A stretch of 64,000 nt of DNA from Pseudomonadota bacterium (GCA_021827205.1 JAKAWV010000008.1:57069-121068), one strand, 5' to 3'. Counted from the stretch's first letter, positions 18,856-27,374 are shown. Program-made: numbers and translations. The notes: a model not told the origin generated them from the sequence alone.

Positions 18856-20538
18856 ATGGCTGATACCGGAGCAATCCAGAGCACCGTGCGCAGCGGCGCG
18901 CAGTGGCTGGTGGCGGCGCTGGAAGCCGAAGGCATCGACACCCTCTTCGGCTATCCCGGCGGCGCCATCATGCCGGTGTACGACGCGCTGGTGGACAGCA
19001 AACTGCGCCACATTCTGGTGCGCCACGAGCAGGGCGCGGCCTTGGCCGCCGACGGCTACGCGCGCGTCAGCGGACGCATCGGCGTGTGTCTGGCCACCTC
19101 GGGCCCGGGCGCGACCAACCTGCTCACCGGCATCGCCAACGCGTATCTGGATTCGGTGCCGATGCTGGCCATCACCGGGCAGGTCGCCAGCGGGCTGATG
19201 GGCACCGACGCGTTCCAGGAAGTCGATATCTTCGGCATGAGCCTGCCGGTGGTGAAGCACAGCTTCATCGTGCGCCGCGCCGAGGACGTGGCCGCGACCG
19301 TGCACCAGGCCTGCGCCATCGCGCGCAGCGGGCGGCCGGGACCGGTGCTGATCGATCTGCCCAAGGACATCGCGCTGGCGCGCGCGGCCGCGCGCGCGAC
19401 GCAGCCGCATCCCGCGCGCGTGCCGCTGGCCCCCAACGCCGCCGCGCTGGCCGCCGCGCACGCACTGCTGACGCACAGCGAGCGCCCGTTGCTGTATGTC
19501 GGTGGCGGCGTTGGCATGGCGCGCGCCGAGGCCGCGTTGCGCGCCTTCGCGGCCACCACCGGCATACCCTCGGTATGCACGCTCAAGGGGCTGGGCGCGA
19601 TCGATCCCGATGCACCCGGACATCTCGGCATGCTCGGCATGCACGGCAGCCCGGCGGCCAATCACGCGGTGCAGTCCTGCGATCTGCTGCTGGTGGTCGG
19701 CGCGCGTTTCGATGATCGCGCCACCGGCAAGCTGGATACCTTCGCGCCCGGTGCGCGCGTGGTGCACATCGACGTCGATGCCGCCGAGATCGGCAAGCTG
19801 CGCAGCGCGCAGATCGCACTGGCCGGCTCCATGCCGCTGGCGCTGGCGGCATTGGCGCAGCCGCTGCCGATCGCGCCGTGGCGCAAGCACTGCGCGGCGC
19901 TGCGCGCGCTGTACGCCAACCGCTACGACGCGCCGGGCACCGACATCTACGCGCCAGCGCTGCTGCGCGATCTTTCGCTGGCCGCGGGCGATCAGGCCAT
20001 CGTCAGTTGCGATGTCGGCCAGCACCAGATGTGGGTGGCGCAGCACTGGCACATTCATTCACCGCACGCGCACCTGACCAGCGGCGGCCTCGGCGCCATG
20101 GGCTACGGACTACCCGCGGCGCTGGGCGCGCAGTTGGCCCAGCCCGGGTCGTGCGTGATCTGCGTGACCGGCGACGGCTCGATCATGATGAATATCCAGG
20201 AGTTGGCCACCGCGCGCCGCTACGGCATCCCGGTGAAGATCGTGCTGCTCGACAACGCCTGTCTGGGCATGGTGCGGCAGTGGCAGGAACTGTTTTTCGA
20301 GGAGCGCTACAGCGAGGTCGATCTGTCCGACAACCCCGACTTCGTGGCGCTGGCGCAGGCCTTCGGCATCGAGGCCTTCGGCATAGACACGCGCGCGCAG
20401 GTGTCCGGCGCGATCCGGCGCCTGCTCGACGCGCGCGGCCCGATCCTGTGCCACGTGCGCATCGACCCGCGCGCCAACGTCTGGCCGCTGGTGCCGCCGG
20501 GCAAGTCCAACGGTGAAATGATGGATTCCGCCGCATGA
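18856..20538 (+). CDS. ilvG: Acetolactate synthase large subunit
   Basis: This 560-residue ThDP enzyme makes acetolactate or acetohydroxybutyrate. [17 protein letters not shown] and [17 protein letters not shown] carry the catalytic glutamate, [12 protein letters not shown] the FAD region, and [15 protein letters not shown] the ThDP-binding GDG-N motif; [17 protein letters not shown] closes it. The ATG follows the ilvC stop by a single base. The symbol ilvG is chosen because the adjoining small subunit is of the short IlvM type; ilvB or ilvI would also fit. Confidence 0.95.
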   Translation: MADTGAIQSTVRSGAQWLVAALEAEGIDTLFGYPGGAIMPVYDALVDSKLRHILVRHEQGAALAADGYARVSGRIGVCLATSGPGATNLLTGIANAYLDSVPMLAITGQVASGLMGTDAFQEVDIFGMSLPVVKHSFIVRRAEDVAATVHQACAIARSGRPGPVLIDLPKDIALARAAARATQPHPARVPLAPNAAALAAAHALLTHSERPLLYVGGGVGMARAEAALRAFAATTGIPSVCTLKGLGAIDPDAPGHLGMLGMHGSPAANHAVQSCDLLLVVGARFDDRATGKLDTFAPGARVVHIDVDAAEIGKLRSAQIALAGSMPLALAALAQPLPIAPWRKHCAALRALYANRYDAPGTDIYAPALLRDLSLAAGDQAIVSCDVGQHQMWVAQHWHIHSPHAHLTSGGLGAMGYGLPAALGAQLAQPGSCVICVTGDGSIMMNIQELATARRYGIPVKIVLLDNACLGMVRQWQELFFEERYSEVDLSDNPDFVALAQAFGIEAFGIDTRAQVSGAIRRLLDARGPILCHVRIDPRANVWPLVPPGKSNGEMMDSAA

Positions 20539-20765
20539 TCCAGCGCCTGCACGTCACCCTGCTGGATGTCGAGGGCGCGCTGCAGCGCCTGCTGGGCACC
20601 GCCGAACGCCGCGGCTTCCACGTACTGCAACTGCGCGCCGAGGTGGGCGCCGGCGCCGTGTGCACGGTGATGCTGACGCTCGAAGGCACGCGCGACGCCG
20701 AACTACTGCGGCGCCAGCTTGAGCGCCTGCACGAGGTGCGCGAGGTGAGCCTCGCAGCGGGCTGA
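20535..20765 (+). CDS. ilvM: Acetolactate synthase small subunit, IlvM type
   Basis: This 76-residue protein is a single ACT domain ([29 protein letters not shown], then [11 protein letters not shown]), the size of E. coli IlvM and about half that of IlvN or IlvH. Small subunits activate the catalytic subunit and confer feedback control; the IlvM type is generally valine-insensitive. It overlaps ilvG by four bases and is the last gene of the operon. ilvA, common next to it in relatives, is absent. Confidence 0.9.
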   Translation: MIQRLHVTLLDVEGALQRLLGTAERRGFHVLQLRAEVGAGAVCTVMLTLEGTRDAELLRRQLERLHEVREVSLAAG

Positions 20766-20829
20766 GGCGACTGTCCCTGCGCGGTCGCGTGGTGCGCGCG
20801 TGAACACTTGCTTGTTTCCGCTCGCCCCG

Positions 20830-21405
20830 CAGGAGTGGGTGATGGTTCGCGCTTGCGCGGTTGCACGCCGTGCATGAACGACCGCTCCTGCCTTGGGCTT
20901 GGCGAGGTTCCCTTGTTCCGTGCCGCTGCCGCGGCGCGGGTTCCTTTCTTTGATCGGCAAAGAAAGGAAGCAAAGAAAGCCGACCCGACGGCAGCGCCCG
21001 CTGCGCGGGTGCGCGTGCCTGCGCGGGGCGCGCCGATGGCCATCCCTGGCCTGCGGCGCGTGAGCGCGATCTCGGCCTGTGCATCCTGCACGGGCCGGAT
21101 CGCCCGGCCCGCAACATCGTGTTGCGGGCGTTCGGCAGCAGTGGCTGCCTCACCCCTCGCGCTCACCCTGCGGGCTTTTCCCGCGCAGTCCCGCCGCTGC
21201 CGAAGGGGGATGAAGATCAAGGGCAAGCAGCGCAGGGCACCGTGCGCAGCACGGCGCAGGCCGCCGCGTGGATGGCTTTGGCTACTTTCCCCGAAAGGAA
21301 AGTAGCCCGCACCGCGGTAGCGGTGCGGAACAGAACAACCTCGCCAAGCCCAATGCAAGAACCATCGTTCATGCACTACACGCGACGATGCAAGAGCGCA
21401 TCTTC
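20830..21405. repeat. Large imperfect inverted-repeat element with internal hairpins
   Basis: The ~820-base gap after ilvM holds a composite palindrome. Its outer arms (about 20830-20939 and 21311-21405) are inverted copies: an identical 17-base block lies at 20893-20909 and 21337-21353, an identical 11-base block at 20871-20881 and 21365-21375, and similar blocks between. Inside are near-perfect hairpins at 20943-20967, 21092-21110, 21108-21128 and 21280-21307. Open frames across it are not convincing proteins. It looks like a non-autonomous repeat of the MITE or REP-cluster kind; no transposase was seen. Confidence 0.7.
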
Positions 21406-21590
21406 ACCCGGCGCTGCGCGTCGCCCTTCCGGAGTGAGTGGGGAAAGCGTGCGCGCCGTTCAAACGCGCCGGCACCAACGCCAAGTCAAGCCAAGCCAAA
21501 ATCCACCGCGAAGACCAGTGCAAGCGCAGCGCGATCGTGCGTCAGCCCCTGGCAAGGTGCGCGCCGCGCGCCGGGACTAAACTGCGCGGC

Positions 21591-21785
21591 ATGTCCGTGG
21601 AAACGCTGCCCATCGTCTCGACGCCCTGCATCGGCGTGTGCCGCCTCGATCGCGACAACCTGTGCATGGGTTGCCGGCGCACCTTGGGCGAGATCGCGGC
21701 GTGGTCGCGCCTCGATGAACACGAGCGCCTGCGCCTGATGCGCGAGGTGCTGCCGCTGCGCCGGATTCGCCATGTCCGCGCCTGA
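21591..21785 (+). CDS. DUF1289 small cysteine-rich protein
   Basis: This 64-residue protein contains the DUF1289 signature: PCIGVCRLDRDNLCMGCRRTLGEIAAW, four cysteines in a C-x4-C-x7-C-x2-C-like arrangement that probably bind a metal or Fe-S centre. Function is unknown for the family, and it is often found next to NUDIX genes, as here. The ATG at MSVETLPIV is preferred over upstream in-frame starts because homologous sequence begins there. The last 14 bases overlap the next gene. Confidence 0.88.
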   Translation: MSVETLPIVSTPCIGVCRLDRDNLCMGCRRTLGEIAAWSRLDEHERLRLMREVLPLRRIRHVRA

Positions 21786-22437
21786 CGCCGCCGCGCTGCG
21801 CGCGCCGGAGTCCACCTGCACGCTGGACGCCGTATTGTGCGCGCCGCATTCGCTCCTGCGCGCGGCGCTGCATCCGCTGTGCGCGCCGCCGCTGCCGCCG
21901 GGCTGGAACCGCGCCCAACTCAGCGACGTGATCGGCGCTGCCGTGCTGGCCCCGGCTGCCGTGCTGGTGCCGCTGTGCGCGCGCGCCGAAGGTCTCAACG
22001 TGCTGTTCACGCGCCGCGTCGCCGGCCTGCGCCAGCACGCCGGGCAGGTGAGTTTTCCCGGTGGGCGCAGCGATGCCGACGATCGCGACGCGCTGGCCAC
22101 CGCGCTGCGCGAGAGCGCCGAGGAAATCGGCCTGCACGCCGCCAGCGCCGAGCCGCTGGGTTATCTGGATTGCTTCGACACCATCAGCGGCTACAGCGTG
22201 ACGCCGGTGGTGGCGCGCATCGCCGCTGATTTCGTGGCGCGGCCCAATCCCGATGAGGTGGCCGAGGTGTTCGAGATCCCGCTGGCCTGGCTCAGCGATC
22301 CGCTGAATCTGCACACGCGCCAGGTCGACTATCGCGGTCGCGCGCGCACCATTTACGAGTTCAAGCCCGCGGGCCACCTGATCTGGGGCGCCACCGCCGG
22401 CATTCTGGTCAACCTGCTGGCGCGCATGAGGACGTGA
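21772..22437 (+). CDS. nudL: NUDIX hydrolase, CoA pyrophosphatase type
   Basis: This 221-residue protein hydrolyses the pyrophosphate of CoA or acyl-CoA, inferred from NudL-like motifs. The segment QVSFPGGRSDADDRDALATALRESAEEIGL is the UPF0035 pattern followed by the NUDIX box, with the metal-binding glutamates in RESAEEIGL. GRARTIYEF and IWGATAGILVNLL close the domain. An N-terminal ~45-residue extension is Ala/Pro-rich. It overlaps DUF1289 upstream and shares a base with the sulfurtransferase start. Confidence 0.9.
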   Translation: MSAPDAAALRAPESTCTLDAVLCAPHSLLRAALHPLCAPPLPPGWNRAQLSDVIGAAVLAPAAVLVPLCARAEGLNVLFTRRVAGLRQHAGQVSFPGGRSDADDRDALATALRESAEEIGLHAASAEPLGYLDCFDTISGYSVTPVVARIAADFVARPNPDEVAEVFEIPLAWLSDPLNLHTRQVDYRGRARTIYEFKPAGHLIWGATAGILVNLLARMRT

Positions 22438-23327
22438 TGACGATTCCCGAGACTTTGATTGATGCCGCCACGCTGGCGGCCTTGCCCGCGGGCGCGGTGC
22501 TGGTGGTCGATTGCCGCTTCGAGCTGGCCGATGTCGAGGCCGGCGCGCGCGCGTATCGCGCCGGTCACGTGCCCGGCGCGGTGTACGCGAATCTTGATCG
22601 CGACCTGTCCGATCAGTCGCGCACGGCGCAGGGCCTGGGTCGGCATCCGCTGCCGTCCGCCGCCGCGTTTCGCGCCACGCTGCAACGCTGGGACTGGCGT
22701 CGCGGCCTGCCGGTGGTGGCTTATGACGGCCACTTCGGCGCGATTGGCGCCGCGCGTCTGTGGTGGATGCTGCGCACGCTCGGCCAGCCCGCGGCGGTGC
22801 TCGATGGCGGCTGGCAGGCGTGGGTCGCGGCGGGCCTGCCGCAGGCATCGGGCGATGCGCCCAGCGCCATATTCCCGGATGCCGCGGCATCGGGCCGACA
22901 TTTTGACGCTGCCGCGTCGGGTCAGGACTTCGACGCCGCCGCCATCGTCTACACCGATGCGCTGCGACAGCAACTGGCCGCGGGCACCGTGTGCCTGATC
23001 GACGCGCGCGCGCCGGAGCGCTATCGCGGCGAGGTCGAGCCCCTCGACCCGGTGGCTGGCCACATTCCCGGCGCCGGCAACCGTCCCTATGCGCAGAATT
23101 TGCAGGCCGACGGCCGCTTCAAGCCCGCCGATCAACTGCGCGCCGAATGGCTGGCGTTGCTGGGCGACGCCACGCCGGCCAGCGTGGTGCATTCCTGCGG
23201 CTCCGGCGTATCCGCCTGCCACAACCTGCTGGCCATGGAGCACGCCGGCCTGCGCGGCTCGCGCCTGTACGCGCCCTCGTGGAGCGGCTGGGTCAGCGAT
23301 CCACAGCGGCCGGTGGCGCGGGGGTGA
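22437..23327 (+). CDS. sseA: Sulfurtransferase with two rhodanese domains (SseA-like)
   Basis: This 296-residue tandem rhodanese transfers sulfur from 3-mercaptopyruvate or thiosulfate to thiol acceptors or cyanide. The N-terminal domain (VLVVDCRFELAD...GHVPGAVYANLDRDLS) is non-catalytic, with YDGHFG at the loop. The C-terminal domain carries Cys254 in HSCGSGVSACHN; a CG-SGV loop is typical of mercaptopyruvate enzymes. The linker contains two near-identical nine-residue units, DAAASGRHF and DAAASGQDF, encoded by 27-base tandem repeats. A GTG three bases earlier is an alternative start. Confidence 0.9.
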   Translation: MTIPETLIDAATLAALPAGAVLVVDCRFELADVEAGARAYRAGHVPGAVYANLDRDLSDQSRTAQGLGRHPLPSAAAFRATLQRWDWRRGLPVVAYDGHFGAIGAARLWWMLRTLGQPAAVLDGGWQAWVAAGLPQASGDAPSAIFPDAAASGRHFDAAASGQDFDAAAIVYTDALRQQLAAGTVCLIDARAPERYRGEVEPLDPVAGHIPGAGNRPYAQNLQADGRFKPADQLRAEWLALLGDATPASVVHSCGSGVSACHNLLAMEHAGLRGSRLYAPSWSGWVSDPQRPVARG

Positions 23328-23450
23328 GGTTGTCGTCGGCGACACAACAAGCCGGCCTTGTGTGGTGAAACCGGCGCGCCGAACGCTGCTCGTTGCTTGC
23401 GGTATGCTGATTTGCAGTTGCTTCGGTACGAATCAGGGGAGGTATAGAAC

Positions 23451-23666
23451 ATGACCCAAGCACTCACATCCGCCGTGGCAGAGGCCACGAAGCTTCCGCC
23501 CGACGAGCAAGACATCCTTGCCGCGATCCTGCTCGAGGAAATTGCTTCCGAGCAGCGCTGGTCGCGGCTGTTCGCCAAGTCAGGATATGTTCTCGAGGCC
23601 CTGGCCACGGAAGCGCTGGCTGACTTCAAGGCGGGCAAGACCCAGCCACTCGACGACCTTCCATGA
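23451..23666 (+). CDS. Putative type II antitoxin
   Basis: This 71-residue acidic, helical protein (EATKLPPDEQDILAAILLEEIASEQRW, ending in ALADFKAGKTQPLDDLP) matches the pattern of small addiction-module antitoxins paired with RelE-like toxins. The ATG follows AGGGGAGGTATAGAAC, a strong ribosome binding site. Its stop overlaps the toxin ATG in ATGA. The family name cannot be fixed by eye. Base composition drops from here on, compared with the sulfurtransferase gene. Confidence 0.75.
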   Translation: MTQALTSAVAEATKLPPDEQDILAAILLEEIASEQRWSRLFAKSGYVLEALATEALADFKAGKTQPLDDLP

Positions 23667-23989
23667 AGTCGGTAACAACCGAGAAGTTTCGGTTGTTGTT
23701 TGCTGCATCATCGCCAGAGCGTCAGGCTCGAATCAAAGCCACCTACCACCTGTGGAAGGAAAATCCGGCGCACCCGTCACCGCGCTTCAAGAAAGTTCAT
23801 CCGCGTCTACCCGTTTATTCGGTTCGTGTTGATCTCGACTGGAGAGCGGTTGGAATACTCGAACAAGGGCGCTGGTTTGATTTTGGATTAGATTCATATT
23901 GGAGATTGCCATGTCCTCGAAGAAGAAAGCTAAGAAAACTATCGAACCGTCCATACGTCTCGGATCGGCGAGGTCCCACGCTGAGCTGA
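23663..23989 (+). CDS. RelE-like toxin, probably with frameshifted 3' end
   Basis: The first ~70 residues (RIKATYHLWKENPAHPSPRFKKVHPRLPVYSVRVDLDWRAVGI are the core, read in pieces: RFKKVHPRLPVYSVRVDLD and WRAVGILEQGRWF) fit the RelE/ParE fold of ribosome-dependent mRNA interferases. Family members usually end in a W-WIG-H-EYD segment. Here the frame changes character at 23872-23890 and continues with SYWRLPCPRRRKLRKLSNRP to a stop inside the NYN gene. An indel that separated the true C-terminus is likely, so the toxin may be inactive. Confidence 0.65.
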   Translation: MKSVTTEKFRLLFAASSPERQARIKATYHLWKENPAHPSPRFKKVHPRLPVYSVRVDLDWRAVGILEQGRWFDFGLDSYWRLPCPRRRKLRKLSNRPYVSDRRGPTLS

Positions 23990-24510
23990 CAAATGATTTT
24001 GTTCATATATTTGTCGATGATCAAAACCTATTCTGGGGCGTTTTGAATTCTGGCCAGAGTTTTGGGTATCGAGTCGATTTCGGTCGCTTGCTGACAGCCG
24101 CGTCGAAGGACAAGGACGGAAAGACTCGCTTTGTAAAGAGTGCCTACATCGCTGGCGTAATTCCGGATGACGACTCGTTCTGGAAGATTGCTGAGAATCA
24201 AGGCTTTACTGTTAGACGAGGGTACCTGAGCAGTAGCGGCGGACAACAGCGCTCGAAGCAGGACGACGCTTACTTGATCACTGAAATCACATCCACGCTT
24301 TACGAGCAAAAGGGCCCATCGACAATAGTCTTAGTGGCAGGGGACGCGGACTACGTTCCACCCCTGATTCGAGCGAACGAAAAAGGCTGGCGAATTGAAG
24401 TGGCATTCATTGAGCGTGGCCTATCTTCCGCCCTAGATCCAGTCTGCCATCTCTTCCGAACAGTAAATATTTCGGCGATTCAATATTTGTCTCCGGCAAA
24501 TTCCAGGTAG
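23911..24510 (+). CDS. NYN-domain (LabA/PIN-like) putative ribonuclease
   Basis: This 199-residue protein has the acidic constellation of NYN domains: HIFVDDQNLFWG near the start, SKQDDAYLITEI in the middle and VLVAGDADYVPPLIRANEKGW. NYN proteins resemble PIN and FLAP nucleases and usually cut RNA with Mg. A Lys-rich N-terminus (MSSKKKAKKT) may contact nucleic acid. GGAG lies six bases before the ATG. It overlaps the toxin frame by 79 bases. Codon use is AT-richer than in flanking housekeeping genes, which suggests horizontal transfer. Confidence 0.82.
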   Translation: MSSKKKAKKTIEPSIRLGSARSHAELTNDFVHIFVDDQNLFWGVLNSGQSFGYRVDFGRLLTAASKDKDGKTRFVKSAYIAGVIPDDDSFWKIAENQGFTVRRGYLSSSGGQQRSKQDDAYLITEITSTLYEQKGPSTIVLVAGDADYVPPLIRANEKGWRIEVAFIERGLSSALDPVCHLFRTVNISAIQYLSPANSR

Positions 24511-24664
24511 CAAGTCTGGCTATTCAATGTTAACCAAAATCGTTCAACCAAAAAATGGACCTAAAGTGGACTGGGAATGATTGCCTCCTCCCCTCGGTGT
24601 GGGACATCGGGCACTATTCCCCGGAGCTGGGGTCTACTTCTTTGTTGACGGCACAGAGCCCTTC

Positions 24665-25261
24665 ATGACTGTGGTCATACTGATCATCGATATGCAAGTT
24701 GACTTCTTCGCACACGAGAGGCTCTCGCAGCGCAGACCTGCCCTTGTGGCCGCGACGAACGAACTGGTAGCGGTGGCACGCGATGCAGGCGTCCCTGTGG
24801 TATGGGTAAAACAGGAGTTTTCGACTGATCTGGGCGACGCGTCACTGGAAGTCAAGCGAGGCAGGATTCGCGTCGTCATTTCCGGGACTCCGGGCGCATC
24901 CATCTTGCCAGAGCTTGACGTACGTCCGACTGATCACGTTCTTGTCAAGAAACGCTACAGTGCTTTCTTTGCAACAGACCTCGACGCCCATCTAAACGAG
25001 CTTCAATGCAGCCAGCTCATCATTGCGGGCGTCAATACTCATGCGTGCATTCGCGCAACAGTGGTCGACGCATATCAGCGCGACTATGACGTCATCCTGG
25101 CGCGAGACTGTATTGACTCAGTGGACAGAGAGCATCACGAGATTACATGGCGATACATGGATGGGAAGCTTGGTCTGGGTATGGATAACAAGCAGATTCA
25201 AGCCTTACTGCAAAGCCAAAGTGCAGAACCAAAAAGTGACAATGTAATTAAACGCGGATAA
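24665..25261 (+). CDS. Isochorismatase-family cysteine hydrolase
   Basis: This 198-residue alpha/beta enzyme has the Asp-Lys-Cys triad of the family: ILIIDMQVDFF, HVLVKKRYSAFF and GVNTHACIRATVVDAYQRDY. Members hydrolyse isochorismate, nicotinamide, N-carbamoyl amides or similar; the substrate here is unknown. The ATG of MTVVILIIDMQ is the family start. It lies in the lower-GC accessory segment with no obvious pathway partner. Confidence 0.87.
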   Translation: MTVVILIIDMQVDFFAHERLSQRRPALVAATNELVAVARDAGVPVVWVKQEFSTDLGDASLEVKRGRIRVVISGTPGASILPELDVRPTDHVLVKKRYSAFFATDLDAHLNELQCSQLIIAGVNTHACIRATVVDAYQRDYDVILARDCIDSVDREHHEITWRYMDGKLGLGMDNKQIQALLQSQSAEPKSDNVIKRG

Positions 25262-25317
25262 TTACCCCATTGACCCCATTGACCCCCTTGACCAATGCTC
25301 AGCGAATGGGAAGAATC

Positions 25318-25644
25318 ATGGCACGCGATAAGGGCTTGGAAGAACTGGTGAGCGATGAACTGAGATCGGAACCAGGCGTCACAGACAAGGCCATGTTCGG
25401 CGGCTGGGCATGGCTACTGAATGGCAAACTGCTCTGCGGCGCTCGCGACGACGGAATGTTAGTGCGGCTAGGCAAGGGCAAGGATGCGTGGGCGCTTCAA
25501 ATACCAGGCATTCTTCCAATGTTCTCGGGTACCAGGCGCATGCATGGCTGGGTTCGCGCCGATCCCAAGGCCTATGGTGACGATGCACTCCGTCGCAAAC
25601 TGATGACCTGTGCGCTGGATTTTGTTCGGTCCTTCCCCATGTAA
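25318..25644 (+). CDS. TfoX N-terminal domain protein
   Basis: This 108-residue protein matches the TfoX_N domain (LEELVSDELRSEPGVTDKAMFGGWAWLLNGKLLCGARDDGMLVRLGK). The full TfoX/Sxy protein activates competence genes; stand-alone N-domains are common and uncharacterised. The ATG at MARDKG is preferred because GGGAAG precedes it; another ATG lies four codons upstream. A short ACCCCATTG-type direct repeat sits just ahead of the gene. Confidence 0.82.
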   Translation: MARDKGLEELVSDELRSEPGVTDKAMFGGWAWLLNGKLLCGARDDGMLVRLGKGKDAWALQIPGILPMFSGTRRMHGWVRADPKAYGDDALRRKLMTCALDFVRSFPM

Positions 25645-25662
25645 TAGAATGCCATTCCATAC

Positions 25663-25886
25663 ACCTGATTCGCGCTGAAGTTCAGCTGGTTTTCCCTTCT
25701 CCCGCCGGGAGACGACCAACGGAAGTCCCCAAGGGAAGGTGGCGCGCAGCGCCGGATGAGGGTACGGGACGGAGCATGGCGTTGCTGAATTCATGGTGAC
25801 GATATGCTCTGCGCCGAACCCTCACCCCCAACCCCTCTCCCGGCGGGAGAGGGGCTTTTGCAGCTGAACTTCGACGCGAATCAGGT
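25663..25886. mobile_element. MITE-like element, 224 bp, with 6-bp target duplication
   Basis: The ends are inverted repeats of 26 bases with two mismatches, reading ACCTGATTCGCG inward from both sides and continuing to GAAGTTCAGCTG. The identical hexamer CCATAC flanks both ends (25657-25662 and 25887-25892), as expected for a target-site duplication. Each half contains a perfect palindrome (25698-25712 and 25832-25854); the second is followed by CTTTT and could terminate transcription. No transposase is encoded, so it would move only with a helper. Confidence 0.78.
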
Positions 25887-25966
25887 CCATACATGCAGCA
25901 AGCTATTAGCTTTTTCGTTAGACTGAAGTAACTTCATTCCCCATCCGATTCACAAGGGAGAAACAT

Positions 25967-26038
25967 ATGAATGTCACTACTCCGAAGAATCTCAATGAGC
26001 ATTACAATGGAGATCAATGGCGCCAAGGTGTCCTATGA
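25967..26038 (+). pseudogene. Short orphan reading frame, probable gene remnant
   Basis: AAGGGAG six bases before an ATG opens a 23-codon frame (MNVTTPKNLNEHYNGDQWRQ) that stops at 26038. An overlapping frame reads MEINGAKVSYELPPGS before a stop. The good ribosome binding site and non-repetitive composition suggest the 5' end of a real gene broken by deletion or frameshift. I do not recognise the product. Confidence 0.3.
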
Positions 26039-26057
26039 ATTGCCGCCTGGTTCTTGA

Positions 26058-26369
26058 CATGGCGCGCAACTGCCAAGTGCCGCACGTCTCGATTGCGTTA
26101 GCCCTACAACCGCAAAGTGGTGTCACCCATTTACGATTCTCGAATCGGCCTTGCTTCTGATTGTCGGTACCGTGTTGCTCACGTTCACGGGGATCGCGTT
26201 CGCGCTGTTCGATCGCCCGCTCGGCCTGGGCGGTTCCAGCCTGTTCCTGGAAGCAGTGCTTGTCGCCGGTGCGGTGTTCGCGGCCATGGGCGTGCGCGGG
26301 TTGTACCGCGTGCATCGGACCCTGTTGGGCAACGGCCCGACTTCCTCGCGTCACCGCGCGGCGGCCTAA
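26058..26369 (+). pseudogene. Fragment of a small two-helix membrane protein
   Basis: The frame is open from 26058 but has no ATG. From 26139 it reads LESALLLIVGTVLLTFTGIA, then two hydrophobic helices ending in GVRGLYRVHRTLLGN and a short Arg/Ala tail. It looks like the C-terminal part of an inner-membrane protein whose start is lost; a TTG at 26151 could serve as a start. It lies downstream of the MITE-like element in a stretch of broken sequence. Confidence 0.4.
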
Positions 26370-26481
26370 AACCTGTCTCAACGCGCCCGCGCTCTACTTG
26401 CCTGCGCGTCGCCGCTGCACTGTGGCCTCGCCAATGCGGGGCTGAATCACATCGGCGATGACGGCGCTGCGCATTGCTCAG

Positions 26482-26766
26482 CTACAACGTCGCATCCCGA
26501 AAGGCTTTCAGGACAGCGTTCATGCGGGTTTGCCAACCGCTGCCCTGCGCGCGATACCAGGCCAGTACTTCCTTGTCCACGCGCAGCGCAATCTGCTCTT
26601 TGCGTTCTTCGGTTGTCTTGGCGGGTCGTCCGCGCTTGGCACGCAACCCAGCCAGGCCCTCGTGGGCGGTGGCGTCAGCCCAATAGGCCAGGGTTGCCGC
26701 CTTGCTGGCGCGGTCGTAGGGCACGTCAGGCTTGCGGGTACGCGCGGAAGTACGCTTCTCGTTCAT
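26482..26766 (-). CDS. brnA: BrnA-type antitoxin
   Basis: This 94-residue protein ends in a ribbon-helix-helix-like DNA-binding region (EQIALRVDKEVLAWYRAQG, then WQTRMNAVLKAFRDA), as in BrnA antitoxins, with a Lys/Arg-rich N-terminal half. BrnA binds BrnT and represses the brnTA promoter. The gene overlaps the end of brnT by 41 bases, an operon layout typical of this module though with a longer overlap than usual. Confidence 0.87.
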   Translation of the reverse strand: MNEKRTSARTRKPDVPYDRASKAATLAYWADATAHEGLAGLRAKRGRPAKTTEERKEQIALRVDKEVLAWYRAQGSGWQTRMNAVLKAFRDATL

Positions 26767-26998
26767 GGGCTGTGGCTACTCGGCAGGAAATCAATCGCGG
26801 ACCATCCTTGCGGTCGGTCCACACCACGACAACGACACGCCCGTGGGTCCATCCCAGACTCACCAGTCGTTGCTCTGCGTAGGCTTCGCGGTCGTCTTCG
26901 CGGGTGAGCATGGGGCCGTCAAAAGCCGCCATGCAATCGGGCAGATCGATCTTGTGCTTGCGCAGGTTCTTTTGACGCTTGGCCGGGTCGTGGCTCAT
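26726..26998 (-). CDS. brnT: BrnT-type ribonuclease toxin
   Basis: This 90-residue protein matches BrnT: DPAKRQKNLRKHKIDLPDCMAAFDG, EDDREAYAEQRLVSLGWTHGRVVVVVWTDR and the end PRLISCRVATAHEREAYF. BrnT is a RelE-fold RNase that blocks translation until bound by BrnA. The ATG at MSHDPAKRQ is the family start; 16 upstream in-frame codons are ignored. A TATATG-like AT-rich stretch just upstream may hold the autoregulated promoter. Confidence 0.87.
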   Translation of the reverse strand: MSHDPAKRQKNLRKHKIDLPDCMAAFDGPMLTREDDREAYAEQRLVSLGWTHGRVVVVVWTDRKDGPRLISCRVATAHEREAYFRAYPQA

Positions 26999-27353
26999 CC
27001 GCGATTTAATGTATATGCATGAAGTGCGCTGCGCAAGCCCAGTCAACCCGGGCTCTTGATGCGCAGATTTCCCGACTCGCGACGCGCCGGCGCATTTACG
27101 ATTTCGCCAAGCGCGTCATGTAACGCGCTGTAACGCGAACCGCAGCGCGTGTCGGGGCCAGGTTTGAACAACGTTCCGATCTTCGCCAAGCCGGGGATGG
27201 CTTGCCGCACAAACAAGCCCCATTGCTTGTTGATCAGTTTGCAAAACCCGGGCATCCTGCCGCGGTTTGCAAACAAACGGGCGCGGCAGAGCCGCGCCAC
27301 CTTTGTCGCAACAAGCACTTGCGTGCTCGTCGCGGCGGCACATCCATGTGCCG

Positions 27354-27374
27354 GAGCGGTTTTGCAAACCGCTC
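27354..27374. promoter_or_regulatory. Perfect stem-loop in the brnT-hydrolase spacer
   Basis: GAGCGGTTT and AAACCGCTC form a nine-pair stem with a TGC loop. The 447-base spacer 26999-27445 otherwise shows no convincing gene, only open frames rich in Arg, Ala and Cys in several phases. The hairpin lacks a T-run, so it may be a repeat unit or regulatory structure rather than a terminator. Confidence 0.45.

Noticed and set aside
20808..21305. 165-residue open frame after ilvM
   Set aside because: It spans the inverted-repeat element and its internal hairpins; the product is Arg/Ala-rich with no domain.
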